Positions 23,942 to 35,534 are shown, numbered from the stretch's first letter. The stretch is 64,000 nt of DNA from Benincasa hispida (GCF_009727055.1 NC_052359.1:66511444-66575443); one strand, 5' to 3'. The notes: a model not told the origin generated them from the letters alone. Numbers and translations: made by a program.

Positions 23942-24960
23942 TCAACTTGTCTCGCGTAGTGCAAGAGATGACTTTTGGCGTTCCACTTCGTCTTCAAAGT
24001 ATAGCTTAAACCTTTGGCCGTTTACTTTGAACGCATCAGTGCCATCTTCTCGCATTAATTCCACAATACCGTAAGGAAAGATCGTTTTAATTATAAAGGG
24101 CCCGGACCATCTAGATTTCAATTTCCCTGGAAACAGACGTAAGTGTGAGTTGAACAATAAAACTTTCTGACCAACAACAAGTACCTTCTTGCTGATGCGT
24201 TGGTCGTGCCAATGCTTTATCTTTTCCTTGTAGATCTTGTTGTTTTCATATGCATTCATTCGCCATTCTTCGAGCTCATTGAGCTGAAGCTTGCGTTGAA
24301 CACCCTCCGCATCTGGATTCATGTCCAACTTCTTTACTGCCTAAAATGTCTTATGCTCCAACTCTACAGGAAGATGACATGCTTTACCAAATACAAGTGA
24401 GTAAGGAGACATACCTATATGCGTTTTGTATGCAGTCCTGTAGGCCCAGAGTGCTTCATCCAGCCTTTGCGCCCAATCTTTCCGCGTTCTGCTAACAAAT
24501 TTTTCCAAAATTGATTTGATTTCTCGATTTGAAATTTCTGCATGGCCGTTTGTCTGAGAGTGGTAAGCGGTAGCAATCTTGTGTCTGACATTATATTTGC
24601 AAATAATTTTGAAACGATATGATTGATAAAATGCGTACCTTCATCACTTATCAGAGCTCTCGGCATTCCATAGCGTGTGAAAATATTCCTGATAAGAAAT
24701 TTAGATACAGTAGATGCGTCGTTTCTGGCAAAGGCTACTGCCTCTACCCACTTAGATACATAGTCTACAGCCAACAGGATATATTACTGACCACAAGACA
24801 GAGGGAATGGGCCCATAAAATCTATGCCCCAGACATTAAACAATTCCACTTCAAGAATATTATTCAAAGGCATTGTGTCCATTGAAGAAATATTCCTTGT
24901 GTGTTGGCAGGGGTCGCAATTTTGAACAAACTCTCGTGCATCCTTAAAAAGGGTGGGTCA
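23942..24960 (-). pseudogene. Gypsy-2 integrase
   Basis: The first catalytic Asp lies in VWGIDFMGPF near 24805-24840, followed by [20 protein letters not shown]. The second Asp is in [16 protein letters not shown] near 24630-24660. A frameshift near 24600 destroys the stretch leading to the catalytic Glu, which is readable in another frame near 24520. The C-terminal part (23942-24328) has [50 protein letters not shown] and VNGQRFKLYFEDEVERQ before the stop. Length and motif order are normal for gypsy integrase apart from the frameshift. Confidence 0.86.
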
Positions 24961-25533
24961 AAAGTAACCACATTGAAGGACTTTCGCCGTGGTCCTTTGC
25001 CCACCAAAATGCCCACCATGAGGAGAATTATGACACTCGGCTAGGATGCATTGTGTCTCCTCCTCTGAGATGCATCGACGCAGTATAGAGTCTGAGCCTT
25101 GTTTGTATAGAAACGATTTGTCCCAGAAATAAAACTTACTATCATGGATTAGCCGTTTCTTCTGCTGGGAATTGAAGTTTTCAGGGAACTGCTTGGTGGT
25201 CAAGTAATTAACTATATCAGCATATCAAGGTTCCCTGCCTTCAATTTTAAACAGGCTCTCATCAGGGAATGCATCCTTGATGTCGTTTTCCTGGACTTGC
25301 ATTTCTTGATTTTCAAGCCTGGACAGGTGGTCAGCCACCTGATTTTCTATTCCCTTTCTGTCTCGGATGTCAATGTCAAATTCTTGTAGTAATAGAACCC
25401 ATCTTATCGGTCTCGACTTTGCATCCTTCTTGCTTACCAGGAACTTGATAGCTGAGTGGTCGGTGTATATGGTTGTTGATGCACCAAGTAAGTAAGAATG
25501 AAATTTTTCAATACCGAATACTACAGCCAACAT
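24958..25533 (-). pseudogene. Gypsy-2 RNase H and H2C2 zinc domain
   Basis: Two open pieces. 25225-25533 reads [38 protein letters not shown] and [12 protein letters not shown], the RNase H end of pol. 24958-25203 reads KFYFWDKSFLYKQGSD, CILAECHNSPHGGHFGGQRT and TAKVLQCGYF, the zinc-binding region before integrase. They are separated by an in-frame stop between 25204 and 25225. Confidence 0.85.
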
Positions 25534-26460
25534 CTCTTTCTCAGTAGTTGTATAGTGTTCCTAAGAGTCGTTTAATGTTTTGGACGTGTAGAAGATGGGA
25601 TGTATCAAGTTTCCCCTCTTCTTCCCTAACATAGTTCCCACTGCGACATTACTCGCGTCACACATAAGAATGAAACACTGCATCCAGTCCGGTGCTATTA
25701 ACACTGGGGCTATTGTCAACGCATAATTCAAGGTTTCGAACGTGTCAATGCAGTCTTCGTTAAAAACATAGGGCCGGTTTGGCTCTAATAATGCGCTCAG
25801 AGGTCGTGCAATCTGAGAAAAGCTTCTGACGAACCATCTATAGAAGCCAACATGTCCTAGAAAACTTCTTAATGTTTTGACATCGTTGGTGGTGGAAGTT
25901 TTGCTATTACATCAATCTTGGCTCCATCCACTTCCAAGCCAGCCTTGGATACTTTATGCCCCAAAACAATTCCTTCTGCCACCATGAAGTGACATTTTTC
26001 CCAATTCAGTACTAAGTTTGTTTCCTTGCACTGAGCGAGGACGGCTTCTAAGTTATCCAGGCATGACTGGAATGAGTCTCCAAAGACTGAAAAATCGTCC
26101 ATGAAGACATCCACGGTCTTCTCCAGGAAGTCAGAGAAAATGGCTATCATACAGCGTTGAAATGTCCCTAGTGCGTTGCATAGCCCAAAGGGCATACGTC
26201 TAAATGCGAAAGTGCCAAAGGGACAAGTGAACGTGGTCTTCTCTTGATCTTCCAGATCTATTAAAATCTGGTTGTAACAAGAATAACCATCGAGAAAACA
26301 ATAAAACTCTTTACCTGCAAGTCTATCAAGCATCTGATCGATGAAAGGAAGAAGAAAGTGGTCCTTTTTAGTTGTTGCGTTGAGTTTCCGATAATCCATA
26401 CAAATTCGCTAGCCTGTGACAGTTCTTGAAGGAATGAGTTCATTGTACCTATTTACTATC
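25534..26460 (-). pseudogene. Gypsy-2 reverse transcriptase core
   Basis: Open from 26399 to 25869 with MDYRKLNATTKKDHFLLPFI, LDGYSCYNQILIDLEDQEKT, FGTFAFRRMPFGLCNA and the catalytic VFMDDFSVFGDSF. It continues with NLVLNWEKCHFMV and LGHKVSKAGLEVDGAKID. A frameshift near 25870-25880 breaks into the RNase H linker, which is readable down to 25534 in another frame. The catalytic Asp pair is intact. Confidence 0.88.
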
Positions 26461-26514
26461 ACGGTCGTTCCTCCTTTCTTGGGAACACATTGAACTGGAC
26501 TAACCCAACTGCTG

Positions 26515-27340
26515 TCAAATATCGGATAAATAACTCCCGCGTCCAACCATTTCAGAATTTCCTTTTTCCAGCCTAATTTTGTGAATACAATAGGATGGAC
26601 TTATTCCACGAATATCTGCAAGCGTCCACCCTATTGCGCATTTATGTTTCTTCAACATCTGCAAGAGTGAATCTTCATTAGGCTTTTTGAGTTTAGCGGA
26701 AATGATAACAGGCAATGTATTATGAGTTCCAAGAAAAGTGTATTTCAAATGTCCGAGTAACTGTTTTAATTCGAGTTCAGGTGGTTGTTCGAGTGAAGGA
26801 CACGTTGGTTTTGTCTGCCGTTCACTCAGACTTGGCGGCTCGGATTCCTTCAGAGTTCCCTCCAACGCGAGAACTTCACATACTCGAGTCTCTTCTTCAG
26901 TCAATTCAATATTATTTAGCTGACAATCATCATTGCCTAGGAATTTTAATGCATTGAGCACATTAAATTTCACCTCTTCATTATCCACGCGCATAGTTAG
27001 CTCACCTTTATGCACGTCAATCAGAACTTTCCCAGTAGCCAAGAAAGGGCGTCCAAGGATGATTGGAACCTCCCTATCTGCTTCATAATCCAGAATAATG
27101 AAGTCTGCTGGGAATATGAGATTGTCAACCTTCACCAAAACATCTTCAATCTTCCCTTCCGAATACTTAATTGTCCTGTCTACGAGTTGGAGGGTGACAG
27201 AAGTAGGTTGTGCCTCGCCAATCCTCAATTTCTTAAAAACTGAAAGGGGCATGAGATTGATGTTCGCTCCTAGTCGCACAACGCATGACCCACATCTAAT
27301 CCTCCAATTGAATAAGGAACTGTGAAGCTCCCTGGGTCCT
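26515..27340 (-). pseudogene. Gypsy-2 protease and RT entry region
   Basis: The aspartic-protease block is present: GHALCD, then in another frame GANINLMPLSVFKKLRIG, LQLVDRTIKYSEGKIEDVLV, FIILDYEADREVPIILGRPF and LIDVHKGELTMRV. A one-base deletion near 27270, right after the catalytic Asp codon, shifts the frame in the clean copy. The segment continues through LEQPPELELKQLLGHLKYTF to TLADIRGISPSYCIHKIRLE at 26600, the RT entry. Confidence 0.86.
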
Positions 27341-27511
27341 TCTACTTTTGTGGTAGCTTATTGCTTACTAACGTGTTGCATTCTTACGTTAATGCTATTA
27401 CTTCTTTCTCACTGACTTTTCTCTTTTTCATTAAAATGTTCTTCAAAAAATTCACGTATGTTGGCATCTGCTCCAAAGCTTCTATGAGTGGAATGTTGAT
27501 GTGCAGCTGCT

Positions 27512-29119
27512 TTAGGAGCTCGAGAAAGCGCTTGAACTGATGTTCTCATTCATCTTCATCAGACACCTGGGGAATGGTGCATTCAGAGGCACCTCCTGCT
27601 TTCCCACGTTAGACGTGCTAGTTTCCGAATGGCTTGTATTTTCTAGTGTTCTCTCTTTCTGATTCGTTGAACATGTAATGCGTTCTTTCGAAGGACTATT
27701 GTTTCTTGGATTCATCTTTCTTTCTGCAAGGGCTCTTCCACTCCGCAACATCACTGCGTGACATTGCACTTTCCCGTTATTATTCCCAGATGTCTCTATA
27801 TTGCTAGGTAGAACACCTGGTTGCCTGCTTTTCAACTCACTTGCAATCTGCCCCACCTGAAGTTCCAGGTAGATTGATGACAACTGGCTCTTTAGCATTG
27901 CGTCGTTCTGGGCTATGTATTCCTTCAATAGGTTTTCCAGCGGAGTTCCAGAACTCGATGTATGGCCACTTCTATTGAAGGACTATTGATGTTGTTGATG
28001 CGTTTGTTGAAAGACAGACAGCGGTCCATTCCTTGGCTGATGGCTCACGCCTGGGTGGTGCTCTTGTTGATTTCCTCCTGTCCAAGAAAAATTTAGATGG
28101 TTTCTCCATCCAGGGTTATAAGTATTAGAAAATGGGTTATTCTTGATGAAACATACTGACTGAGGATTTTGAGGACACTCAGCATATAAGTGAAAATCTC
28201 CGCATCCCACACAGGTTACCACGGTTTGCCCAAACGCCTCCACTTGATTCACCTTCTGTTGGTTTGATGCGTTTACCTAGCGTTCTGTTCTGTAGAAGGC
28301 TGGTCATGGTAGCCACTTGAGCGTGGCTATTGCATTGGCATCAATAGAGTTAATGTTCTGAGATCTTCTTCTCCTGTCATTTCTTCCATCATATGTGTCA
28401 TCTACCCACTCCATGTTATGTTTGGCAATGCGATCTAATATTTCCTTAGCTTCAGTATAGGATTTATACATCAGTCATCCAGTTGTTGCTGCATCTGCTA
28501 CCATCTGTGACGCTCTGTTTAGTCCGCCACAAAACGTCTCCATCTGAATAGTCAAAGGTAGTCTGTGGTTCAGGCAGTTCTTGACTAAGCCCTTGAAACG
28601 CTCCCATGCAGCGCTCAAGGTCTCAGTGTCTTCCTGTTTAAAGTTCATGATTTCCTGACGTCTCCTCGCATTGGTGGTAGGTGGGAAGTATTTCTGCATA
28701 AACTTTTCCACCAACTTTTCCCATATGGTGATTTCCTCAGGCTCTAATGAACTCACCCATTGCTTTGCGTCCTCTCGCAAAGAATAGGGAAACAAGGAGA
28801 GCCTGATTGCCTCTTGTGTGATTCCAAGAATCACAAAGGAATTGCACGTTTCCAGGAAACGCTTCATGTAGGCATGAAGATCTTCACCACGGCTACCTCC
28901 AAATTGCCTAGTAGTCTGGAGCATTTAGAGCCTAACAGATTTCATTTCAAATCTGGTTCCATCAGGCGTCGAATATATGATTCCTGGAGAGAAATCATAT
29001 AGCACAGAAGACGCGTATTCTCTCATAGAACGCGTGTTGTTGTTTGCCATCAAGATTGGGTTCTGTGCAGCCTGAGCCAATTGCTGAGCTAGTTGCTGAT
29101 TTTGTTGTTCTTCCGCCAT
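27512..29119 (-). pseudogene. Gypsy-2 gag
   Basis: The N-terminal piece (28925-29119) is Gln- and Ala-rich, MAEEQQNQQLAQQLAQAAQN, then SMREYASSVLYDFSPGI. The core (28475-28924) is a Retrotrans_gag domain: LFPYSLREDAKQWVSSLEP, WEKLVEKFMQKYFPPTTNAR and ETLSAAWERFKGLVKNC. After stops the knuckle follows near 28190-28235 as CVGCGDFHLYAEC, a CX2CX3HX4C array typical of Athila gag. Then FIKNNPFSNTYNPGWRNHLN (27983-28252), and a C-terminal region up to the protease (27512-27928) with MKEYIAQNDAMLKSQLSSIY. At least four stops split it. Confidence 0.87.
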
Positions 29120-29368
29120 TGCTCTTTCCCTTTCTTACTGTCTGAGTAACTGTTGCCTCAATCTTCGATGACGATTGGATCGATTCCTACGTCGAAAGGT
29201 CCGTTCAATCTCGGGGTCATATCTGAACTCAGGAGTGTTCTCCCTGTTCATACAGGTTCACAAGCCTAGGCGTAGCTTGTAATACTTCCTTTAATTGAAG
29301 TGTCCCTACAAAAAATACAAACGGAATTTCTAGTTAGTTCTAAGTCCCCAGCAACGGCGCCAAAAACT
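29120..29368 (-). other. Gypsy-2 5' leader
   Basis: A short untranslated leader between the primer site and the first gag codon at 29119. No ORF is seen. Confidence 0.6.
29346..29363 (-). other. Gypsy-2 primer binding site, tRNA-Asp
   Basis: The plus strand reads tccccagcaacggcgcca, which equals the last 18 bases of plant tRNA-Asp including CCA, except for one transition. It sits five bases from the LTR boundary at 29369. A tRNA-Asp primer is known for Athila-type elements. Confidence 0.9.
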
Positions 29369-30963
29369 TGTTCGCTTGCTATCGTAAGATGCTTTAGTAG
29401 TGTATAAAGTAAAACAGATTGGAAGAATAAAGTCTAAGTGCTACGTTCTGCCTTGATGCATTTAAATGAATGCAACGCATTGAGGCATTAGTATTATGCA
29501 TAGAAGGCAAAAAAACTCCTTATAATACCGTTCAAGTTTTCCTAGATTAAACCCACATATAAATCTAATCTAGGTTCCTAGAAAGTTCAGGGTTGATCAC
29601 AGGGATTCAGTTTCACTAACACGGATTATGCATTGTCTTTGCAATAGGAGGTTTTTCCTTAATAAATGTGAAAGGTGTATTATTTACACTAACATGCTAT
29701 GCCTGTGCAAGACAATACAAAAGAGTTGAGTGGAAAATGAAGGATCATGTGAAAATGGTATTTAAGTAGGTGGACGTGTCAGTTAAACAAAATTGCACAC
29801 AACTGATGTAATGTTGATGAAATAGGATGGATTGCTTATCTTTCTGTTCATGCGTTAGACATCATTCAACACTTCTCAATGCGAATAACATACAAACCTA
29901 TCTCTAGGGTGCATGCGTCTAACTTAGAATGCAAGAAACACAAGTAAGTCTATCTCTAGTTGTACTAGGCATTCTGCTTAATGCGGCTTAGCTATTCTTT
30001 CGAACAACTAAATAAAGAAGCTTTCACCAAGTTGTTAAGTTGGTTTAGGCGTTGGAATAGAATTATGCATGAAGTACTAATGCTTTCAACATAAACAGAA
30101 GATAAACAATAGCGAAAGTGATGATCAAATATATGAATTTTATAAAGGATCAATGAGTATTTACAAAGAACTATATTCAATCAAAATGAAATGAAAATGA
30201 CATTAAGAGAGAAACTGAGTCAAGCCAAAGAATACAATCTCTTGTAGTTCTTTGGCTCAATCTTGTTATGTACAATCACCTTAAAGATCCGAGGACAGAG
30301 TATTTTTCTCAAGAATAACTTTCTCCACTCCCTGGCCGGCGGTGGTGGTGGTTCTCAGCTCCTTCGATCATCTTACACCTCGGCACGACTTGTACAAACT
30401 AAAACTAAGTCTGTAAATTTACAAAGAGTATGGAGCTTCTAAATGTCTGAACTGTTAATTCTTGAGGGTCTTCAAGTATTTATAGGCGTTGGTCTCGTCC
30501 ACTTTGAGGATGGGCTGCATTTAAGTCCATGCCCTGGTCAGCATTAAATTCCATGTCCTGGCTGGCCGCCTGATCTCTTGAAGCTTTTCAGATGCCACCT
30601 GCTGCTGGAAGCTTTACAGACGTCACCTGTTGCAGGTGCCCATGCTTCAAGTGGTGATGTGACACAATAAGCCCGAAGTAACGAATCTTCTATGCATTGA
30701 ATTCCCTCTGACACATGGCTCATGCGTTAGCGCGTTTCCTGCGGCACTTGTCTAATGCGTTATTGTCAGTTCTTGCGTTGAAATCCTGCAAAGTAGTGCG
30801 TTAGTGCCACGATTTTTTTAGTGATAAAACATCTTTTACATGAAATTGATATTGTTTAAGTAAATCCATACATTTCTTTTTTAAAATGAGGAGATTTTAT
30901 CATTAAAACCCCTAATTGTTCTAACTTAAGAGCAAGGATAACTTGTATTTTTACAAGTTATTA
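29369..30963 (-). repeat. Gypsy-2 5' LTR
   Basis: 1595 bp. Starts TGTTCGCTTGC and ends ...AAGTTATTA; the terminal CA has mutated to TA, while the other LTR keeps TTATCA. It aligns end to end with 12536-14125. The GTGAT duplication follows at 30964. Confidence 0.93.
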
Positions 30964-30968
30964 GTGAT
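30964..30968 (+). repeat. Gypsy-2 target site duplication, right copy
   Basis: GTGAT directly after the LTR end, matching 12531-12535. The host LTR sequence attaaactataggg resumes after it. Confidence 0.9.
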
Positions 30969-31895
30969 ATTAAACTATAGGGTAAGAATATAATATGATT
31001 ATATTCATTAATTATTAAATTGGTTAATTATAAGATAATTGGCTGAAAACTTCTCTCGGTCGTGCATTAGTGGGAGAATCTGAAGTCAGTTATTGTAACC
31101 GAAGAACAAAATGAAAATTTGTTTCATTTTGCAAAAAGTTCAAAAAATTCGCAATCGGTGTGGAAACAAAAACAATCGCCTAGTTTGAGAGCCTATACGA
31201 TATTTGTTCATCGTCTAAACGATTGCACACCAGCGCCTAAACGATCGCTTAGCTTTCCTAAACGATCGCATAGTGTGCCACATTTTCTAAATGATCGTCT
31301 ACCTTTTATTAAACGATCGCTTAGTAAAACCTACACACCTGTCTCTTATACACATCTAGATGTGTATAAGAGACAGTTATTAAACGATCGCTTAGTAAAA
31401 CCTACACGATCGTGTAGCTTCTTCTAAACGATAAGCACACTTGCTATACGATAGCTCTTTCTCTCCCAACTGCTTATCGTTTACACGATTTTTATTTTCT
31501 CCGACCTCTACCAAATTCACCAAAGACCACACTTTGAATTCTCACTCCGAGAATACCAAAGGCTCCAATTGGTTGTGTCGTCCCCGTTGTTTACTTGTTC
31601 GTGCTTGTTCAAGTTGCTGCCATTTGTGTAGACGATCATGCTGCTACAGTCGACTGGTTTGCTAGGTGATAGAGTTTGCATAAAGGTGCTTCCGCTACTT
31701 CTGAGTTCGACGTTTGAAGAGAGTCTTCAACTGGTATGACAACTCTTTCCCTTGTATTTTTATTGGTCGAAGCATGTTGATAATTAATGTTAATTTGCAT
31801 AACTATACGTTGGAATGTATGTGTTGTATTTCGGTCACAATGAATTGAAAAGATCCGAACGCGCTCACGGATGCTCTTCGTTAGGAGTTCATTCA
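30969..31895 (+). repeat. Copia-2 5' LTR, right part
   Basis: Continues the LTR after gypsy-2 and ends ...GTTCATTCA just before the primer site. It contains an array of motifs around CTAAACGATCGTTTAG (31205-31470), a hairpin aaaatgaaa-atttg-tttcatttt at 31108-31130 and a Tn5-end artefact at 31339-31376. The ORF across 31119-31427 is not real because it reads through the adapter. Confidence 0.88.
31339..31376. other. Back-to-back Tn5 mosaic ends, library adapter artefact
   Basis: 31339-31357 reads CTGTCTCTTATACACATCT and 31358-31376 is its exact reverse complement, AGATGTGTATAAGAGACAG. These are the 19-bp Tn5 mosaic ends joined as in the circularisation junction of transposase-based mate-pair libraries. 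The 31 bp at 31306-31336 are repeated exactly at 31377-31407, so a junction-containing read was assembled. The translation gives the well-known contaminant peptide SYTHLDVYKRQ. Confidence 0.97.
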
Positions 31896-31897
31896 AT

Positions 31898-31908
31898 TGG
31901 TATCAGAG
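31898..31908 (+). other. Copia-2 primer binding site, tRNA-iMet
   Basis: tggtatcagag lies two bases after the LTR end and matches the complement of the initiator tRNA-Met 3' end, the usual plant copia primer. Confidence 0.88.
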
Positions 31909-34205
31909 ATAGGTTTTGATATTCCAATTTCATTATTGAAACGACTTACATATACGATCTTGGTGGGTGCATGTCTGCTCTATTTAATCGTTAAATTGCT
32001 ATGGATGTACGGATTAATGGATGTTTTCGTGGATGTTAGCCTCGGTTTGATTTAATTCTTTTATATTTACAGTTGATTGTAAAGGCCCCTGCGTTTTTGG
32101 GCATTAATAATCATTATCAAGTCTATAATTTAAAGTCTGTTTGAGTCTTAAGGCATTCGTGAAGAAGATCGTAGCAAGGGTTGCAGTTCTTCGAGGAAGG
32201 AAACGATCAAGGATTGATCGGGTCATGTAGACGATGGGGTCATGTAGACGATGGGACAAGTGATCGCTGAGTATCAAGTCATGTAGACGATGGGATGCTC
32301 ACGTATCATTTAATGCGCGCGTGCACTAGACGATCGTTTAGCAATGCACGATAAATCATTTACCTTTCGCTGCGTTAAGCGATGGCCTAGATGATCAGGC
32401 TTCGCAACCTCATTATCGTTTAAGCAATCATTTAGCTTTTGTGCCTATCGTCTAGTGCGTGCTAGACGATCATCTACCTTCAGCATTTACTACACAATGG
32501 AGTCCTCCTGGCGGTTCAAGACGCAGTTCGCCTGTGAATTAGTTCGATTGGTGGAAAACGTAATATATAGGTTTATTTCATTCCAGTTTTTTTTCGTAAA
32601 GGTGCATCCCAATCCATTAATCCTTGGTTTATTACATGCGATATATGATTTTTATATGTCATATGGTATGTACATATAGCAAATCCCACCTTAAGTTATG
32701 CATTGGTCATGCATCATCTCTATATTGTAAATGTTATAATTTAGAGAAGCATAATTTAATTATGTAAGAGCATGCTCGTGCATCATATAATATAAGAGTT
32801 ATATTTATGCATGCATAAAAAGCATTGACATGTATCATCTTTATATTATAATTGTTATAGTATAAGGGTGAATGGAAAGCATGTTTGCTTGGTTATTACG
32901 CGTATATAAAAGTTATGTATAGTAATGACCGGACATTGCATAAAGTATGACACATAGGTTACTTTATAAATGTTATAAACACCTTGTTGTGTGCATTGGT
33001 TTTTTATTTGTTTTTAAAAAAAAATTAAAGAGAAATTAGAACTAAAGGAAATAAGAAAGACATGCATGCTCACTTAGGTTTAATTCATGTTTTAAAGTGT
33101 TTAAAACTTGGATCACATAGACCTAAGATCATGGTTCTAATATGATTAGCAACCCTAAGGCTTTAATCTTTTAATCAGTTTAATAGGATTAAATTGACTA
33201 ATAAAAGGTTAAAGTTAGCAAATCTATCTATAAGGGACCTTTTGTCTAAAGCGGGTTCTGTCTAGGCTGGGGTATTTAAGTTGACAAAAATGTAACACCC
33301 CTACCTGGGAACTTACCTGGAAAGGTGAATTAGATAGATTTGATGCATGCAAGCAAGTTAAGGACAGATCATTAAAGTGTTTAAATGTGACTACTTGAAC
33401 TTGTTCATATTTCATAAACAAACGTTGTTTATGAGCAGGAATTAAAAAAACGACTTAGACTAAAATCAGTAGCCGGATTGTCTAGGTTAATGAACCCCTA
33501 GGTTGAACATTCAGTGGGAGGTACTTGGGGCATAAGATGCTTCACTTAAGCCTTTCACATTTCTCCTAAAACGTCCACACCATGAAATCTATGCTCGGCC
33601 TCGAGGCATCTTTGACATGTCCCCCTAACGGGTGTTGTTTAGGTAGGTCAATATCAAGATGGATGGAGAGAGTTTCATAGTAACTGGGAGCGGGAAGTGT
33701 GACGGCATATCCCTCGATCTCCCTCGTTGGATTGAATAAAGTTACTGCGCATCGCCTCGAGACAACCTGGGAGTGTCCCCCTAAAGGATGGCAGTTTTGC
33801 GCGTTTCTTTATTTGATTTCATGTAAGAGGATAAGGTAACTAAGTCTATTTTCCTAATCTGCTTCTTCCTTACGGTGGGCTCATTAGGGCGGGACTCTGG
33901 CACCGAAAGTGAAGGGTCATACTTTCGCGAAATTGTTAAAGGTTAACAGTTCTGGATCGAATGAATGGTGGCTGTTAGATTCAGTTCCAAGAGTTTGTTC
34001 TACCTAACGGTTGAGAATGTCTCATCCTAGCGAAAGGGCATCTAATCACCCCACCAGTGATGTTTGTCCTGCCTCACTGAGGCATCATTGCAAAATAGAA
34101 GTCTATAACTTAGGGTACTTGAAACTATTTTGCAAAACTAATTGGTTGAATGTGGTTTAGCAAAAATCTAATAAAGTTTTATTCGTATTTTTAGCAACAA
34201 CGTTT
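31909..34205 (+). other. Copia-2 leader
   Basis: About 2.3 kb between the primer site and gag with no convincing ORF. It contains three copies of tcatgtagacgatggg within 32222-32295 and more cgat/tttag motifs to 32475, echoing the LTR array. The rest is AT-rich. A leader of this length is long for copia. Confidence 0.6.
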
Positions 34206-35534
34206 TTGAAAATGGCAACAACCACGTTAGCTTTGCTAAGCGCCGAAAAATTAACTGGCGAGAATTTTTTTACATGGAAACATATGATCATGACGATCCT
34301 AATCAATGGGGATCTCATGTTCACTCTTACGGAGGTTTGTCCTCCTATTCCAGCTCCAAATGCCACGCGAAATGTTTGGGAGGCAGCGGCATATGAGCGA
34401 TGGACACGGGCGAATGAGAAGGCCCGAGCCTACATCTTAGCAAGTCTTTTTGAAGTCTTGGCCAAGAAAGATGAGCCTATGGTCTCAGCATGTGAGATCA
34501 TGGAGTCCTTGCAGGGGATGTTTCGACAACCTCTGAACAGCTTATGCATGAGGCTCTTAAATATATATTTAACTCCAAAATGGAAAAAGGCACTCTGTTC
34601 GTGAACATGCGCTTAACATAATGGTCCACTTCAATGAGGTGGAGTTAAATAGGTCTACCATCGATGAGGGCAGCTAGGTTAGCATAATTCTGCATTCTTT
34701 TCCGGTGAGCTTCCTGCACTTTGTTAGTAATGTGATTCTTAACAAAGTGAAATATAACCTTACAACTCTCCTCAACGAGTTGCAAACCTACTAATCCTTA
34801 CTGAAAAGTAAGAAGAGGAAGAAGGGTAAGGCAAATGTTGCTTCATCCTCCAGGACGTTCCATAGAGGTTCGACCTAGAGAACGAAGTCTGCACCTTCTA
34901 CTTCTAACTCTGCAAAGGGGAAGAAGAAGAAGGGTGATAAGGGAAAAGGGAAGGCACCTGCTAACCCACTGCCTGTCGCCCCAAAGAGGCGTCCATTGGT
35001 TGAAAAGGGAAAGTGTTTCCAATGTAATCAGGATGGACACTGGAAGAGGAACTGTCCTCGCTATCTGAAACAGATGAAAGTTGTCAAGGCTAAGGCCAAG
35101 GCAGATAATGGTAAATATGATTTACTTGTACTTGAAACTTGTTTATGAATGATGATTTTGCCTGGATAATTGATTCGGACGCCATTAATCACGTTTGTTC
35201 TTTTTTTTAGGGGATTAGATCCTGGCGATAGCTGGAGGCTGGTGAGATGATGATGCGAGTAGGCACCGAGCACGTCATCTCAATTGTGGCAGTGGGAGGG
35301 CTCCAGTTAGCTTTAAAGAATAGATTTCTAGTTTTGAATGATGTATATATTGTTCCTGAACTTAAGAGGAACCTCATTTCTGTAAAGTGTTTATTGCAAT
35401 GTAAATACACTATTTCTTTCAATGTGGATAAAGCATTTATTCATAAAGATGGTGATATTATTTGTACAGCAAATCTGGAATCTAATTTATATGTGCTAAG
35501 GCCGTTAGCCATTAATTCCCTCCATAACATATAA
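34206..35534 (+). pseudogene. Copia-2 gag and protease/pre-integrase remnant
   Basis: Gag starts at the ATG at 34212 with MATTTLALLSAEKLTGENFF, then WKHMIMTILINGDLMFTL and a long helical region open to 34604, followed by stops and frameshifts. The zinc knuckle CFQCNQDGHWKRNC is intact at 35014-35055 (CX2CX4HX4C). The protease motif near 35160-35200 reads IIDSDAINHVCS, with the catalytic-loop Gly of DSG changed to Asp. The frame at 35247-35534 (RVGTEHVISIVAVGGLQLAL, VPELKRNLISVKCLLQCKY) is the pre-integrase region and parallels 240-563 in copia-1. Compared with copia-1, this copy retains the knuckle cysteines and histidine. Confidence 0.87.

Larger units (their letters stand above)
12536..30963 (-). 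mobile_element. Gypsy-2, Athila-like Ty3/gypsy element
   Basis: A full-structure minus-strand element: 5' LTR 29369-30963, tRNA-Asp primer site, gag, protease, RT, RNase H and integrase (23942-29119), an env-position ORF (15242-17750), a polypurine tract and a 3' LTR at 12536-14125, flanked by GTGAT. The apparent length is 18.4 kb, but about 5.6 kb (17750-23391) is an artefactual repeat of pol plus a gap, so the real size is near 12.8 kb. The tRNA-Asp primer, the CX2CX3HX4C knuckle in gag and an extra ORF after pol are known Athila traits. Pol has frameshifts, and the extra ORF has at least four in-frame stops. Confidence 0.92.

Noticed and set aside
31119..31427. 102-codon ORF in the copia-2 LTR
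   Set aside because: It reads through the Tn5 mosaic-end artefact and contains the known contaminant peptide.
31205..31470. CRISPR-like array of short repeats
   Set aside because: Repeats are imperfect and palindromic, spacers are irregular, and the context is a plant LTR; no cas genes are present.
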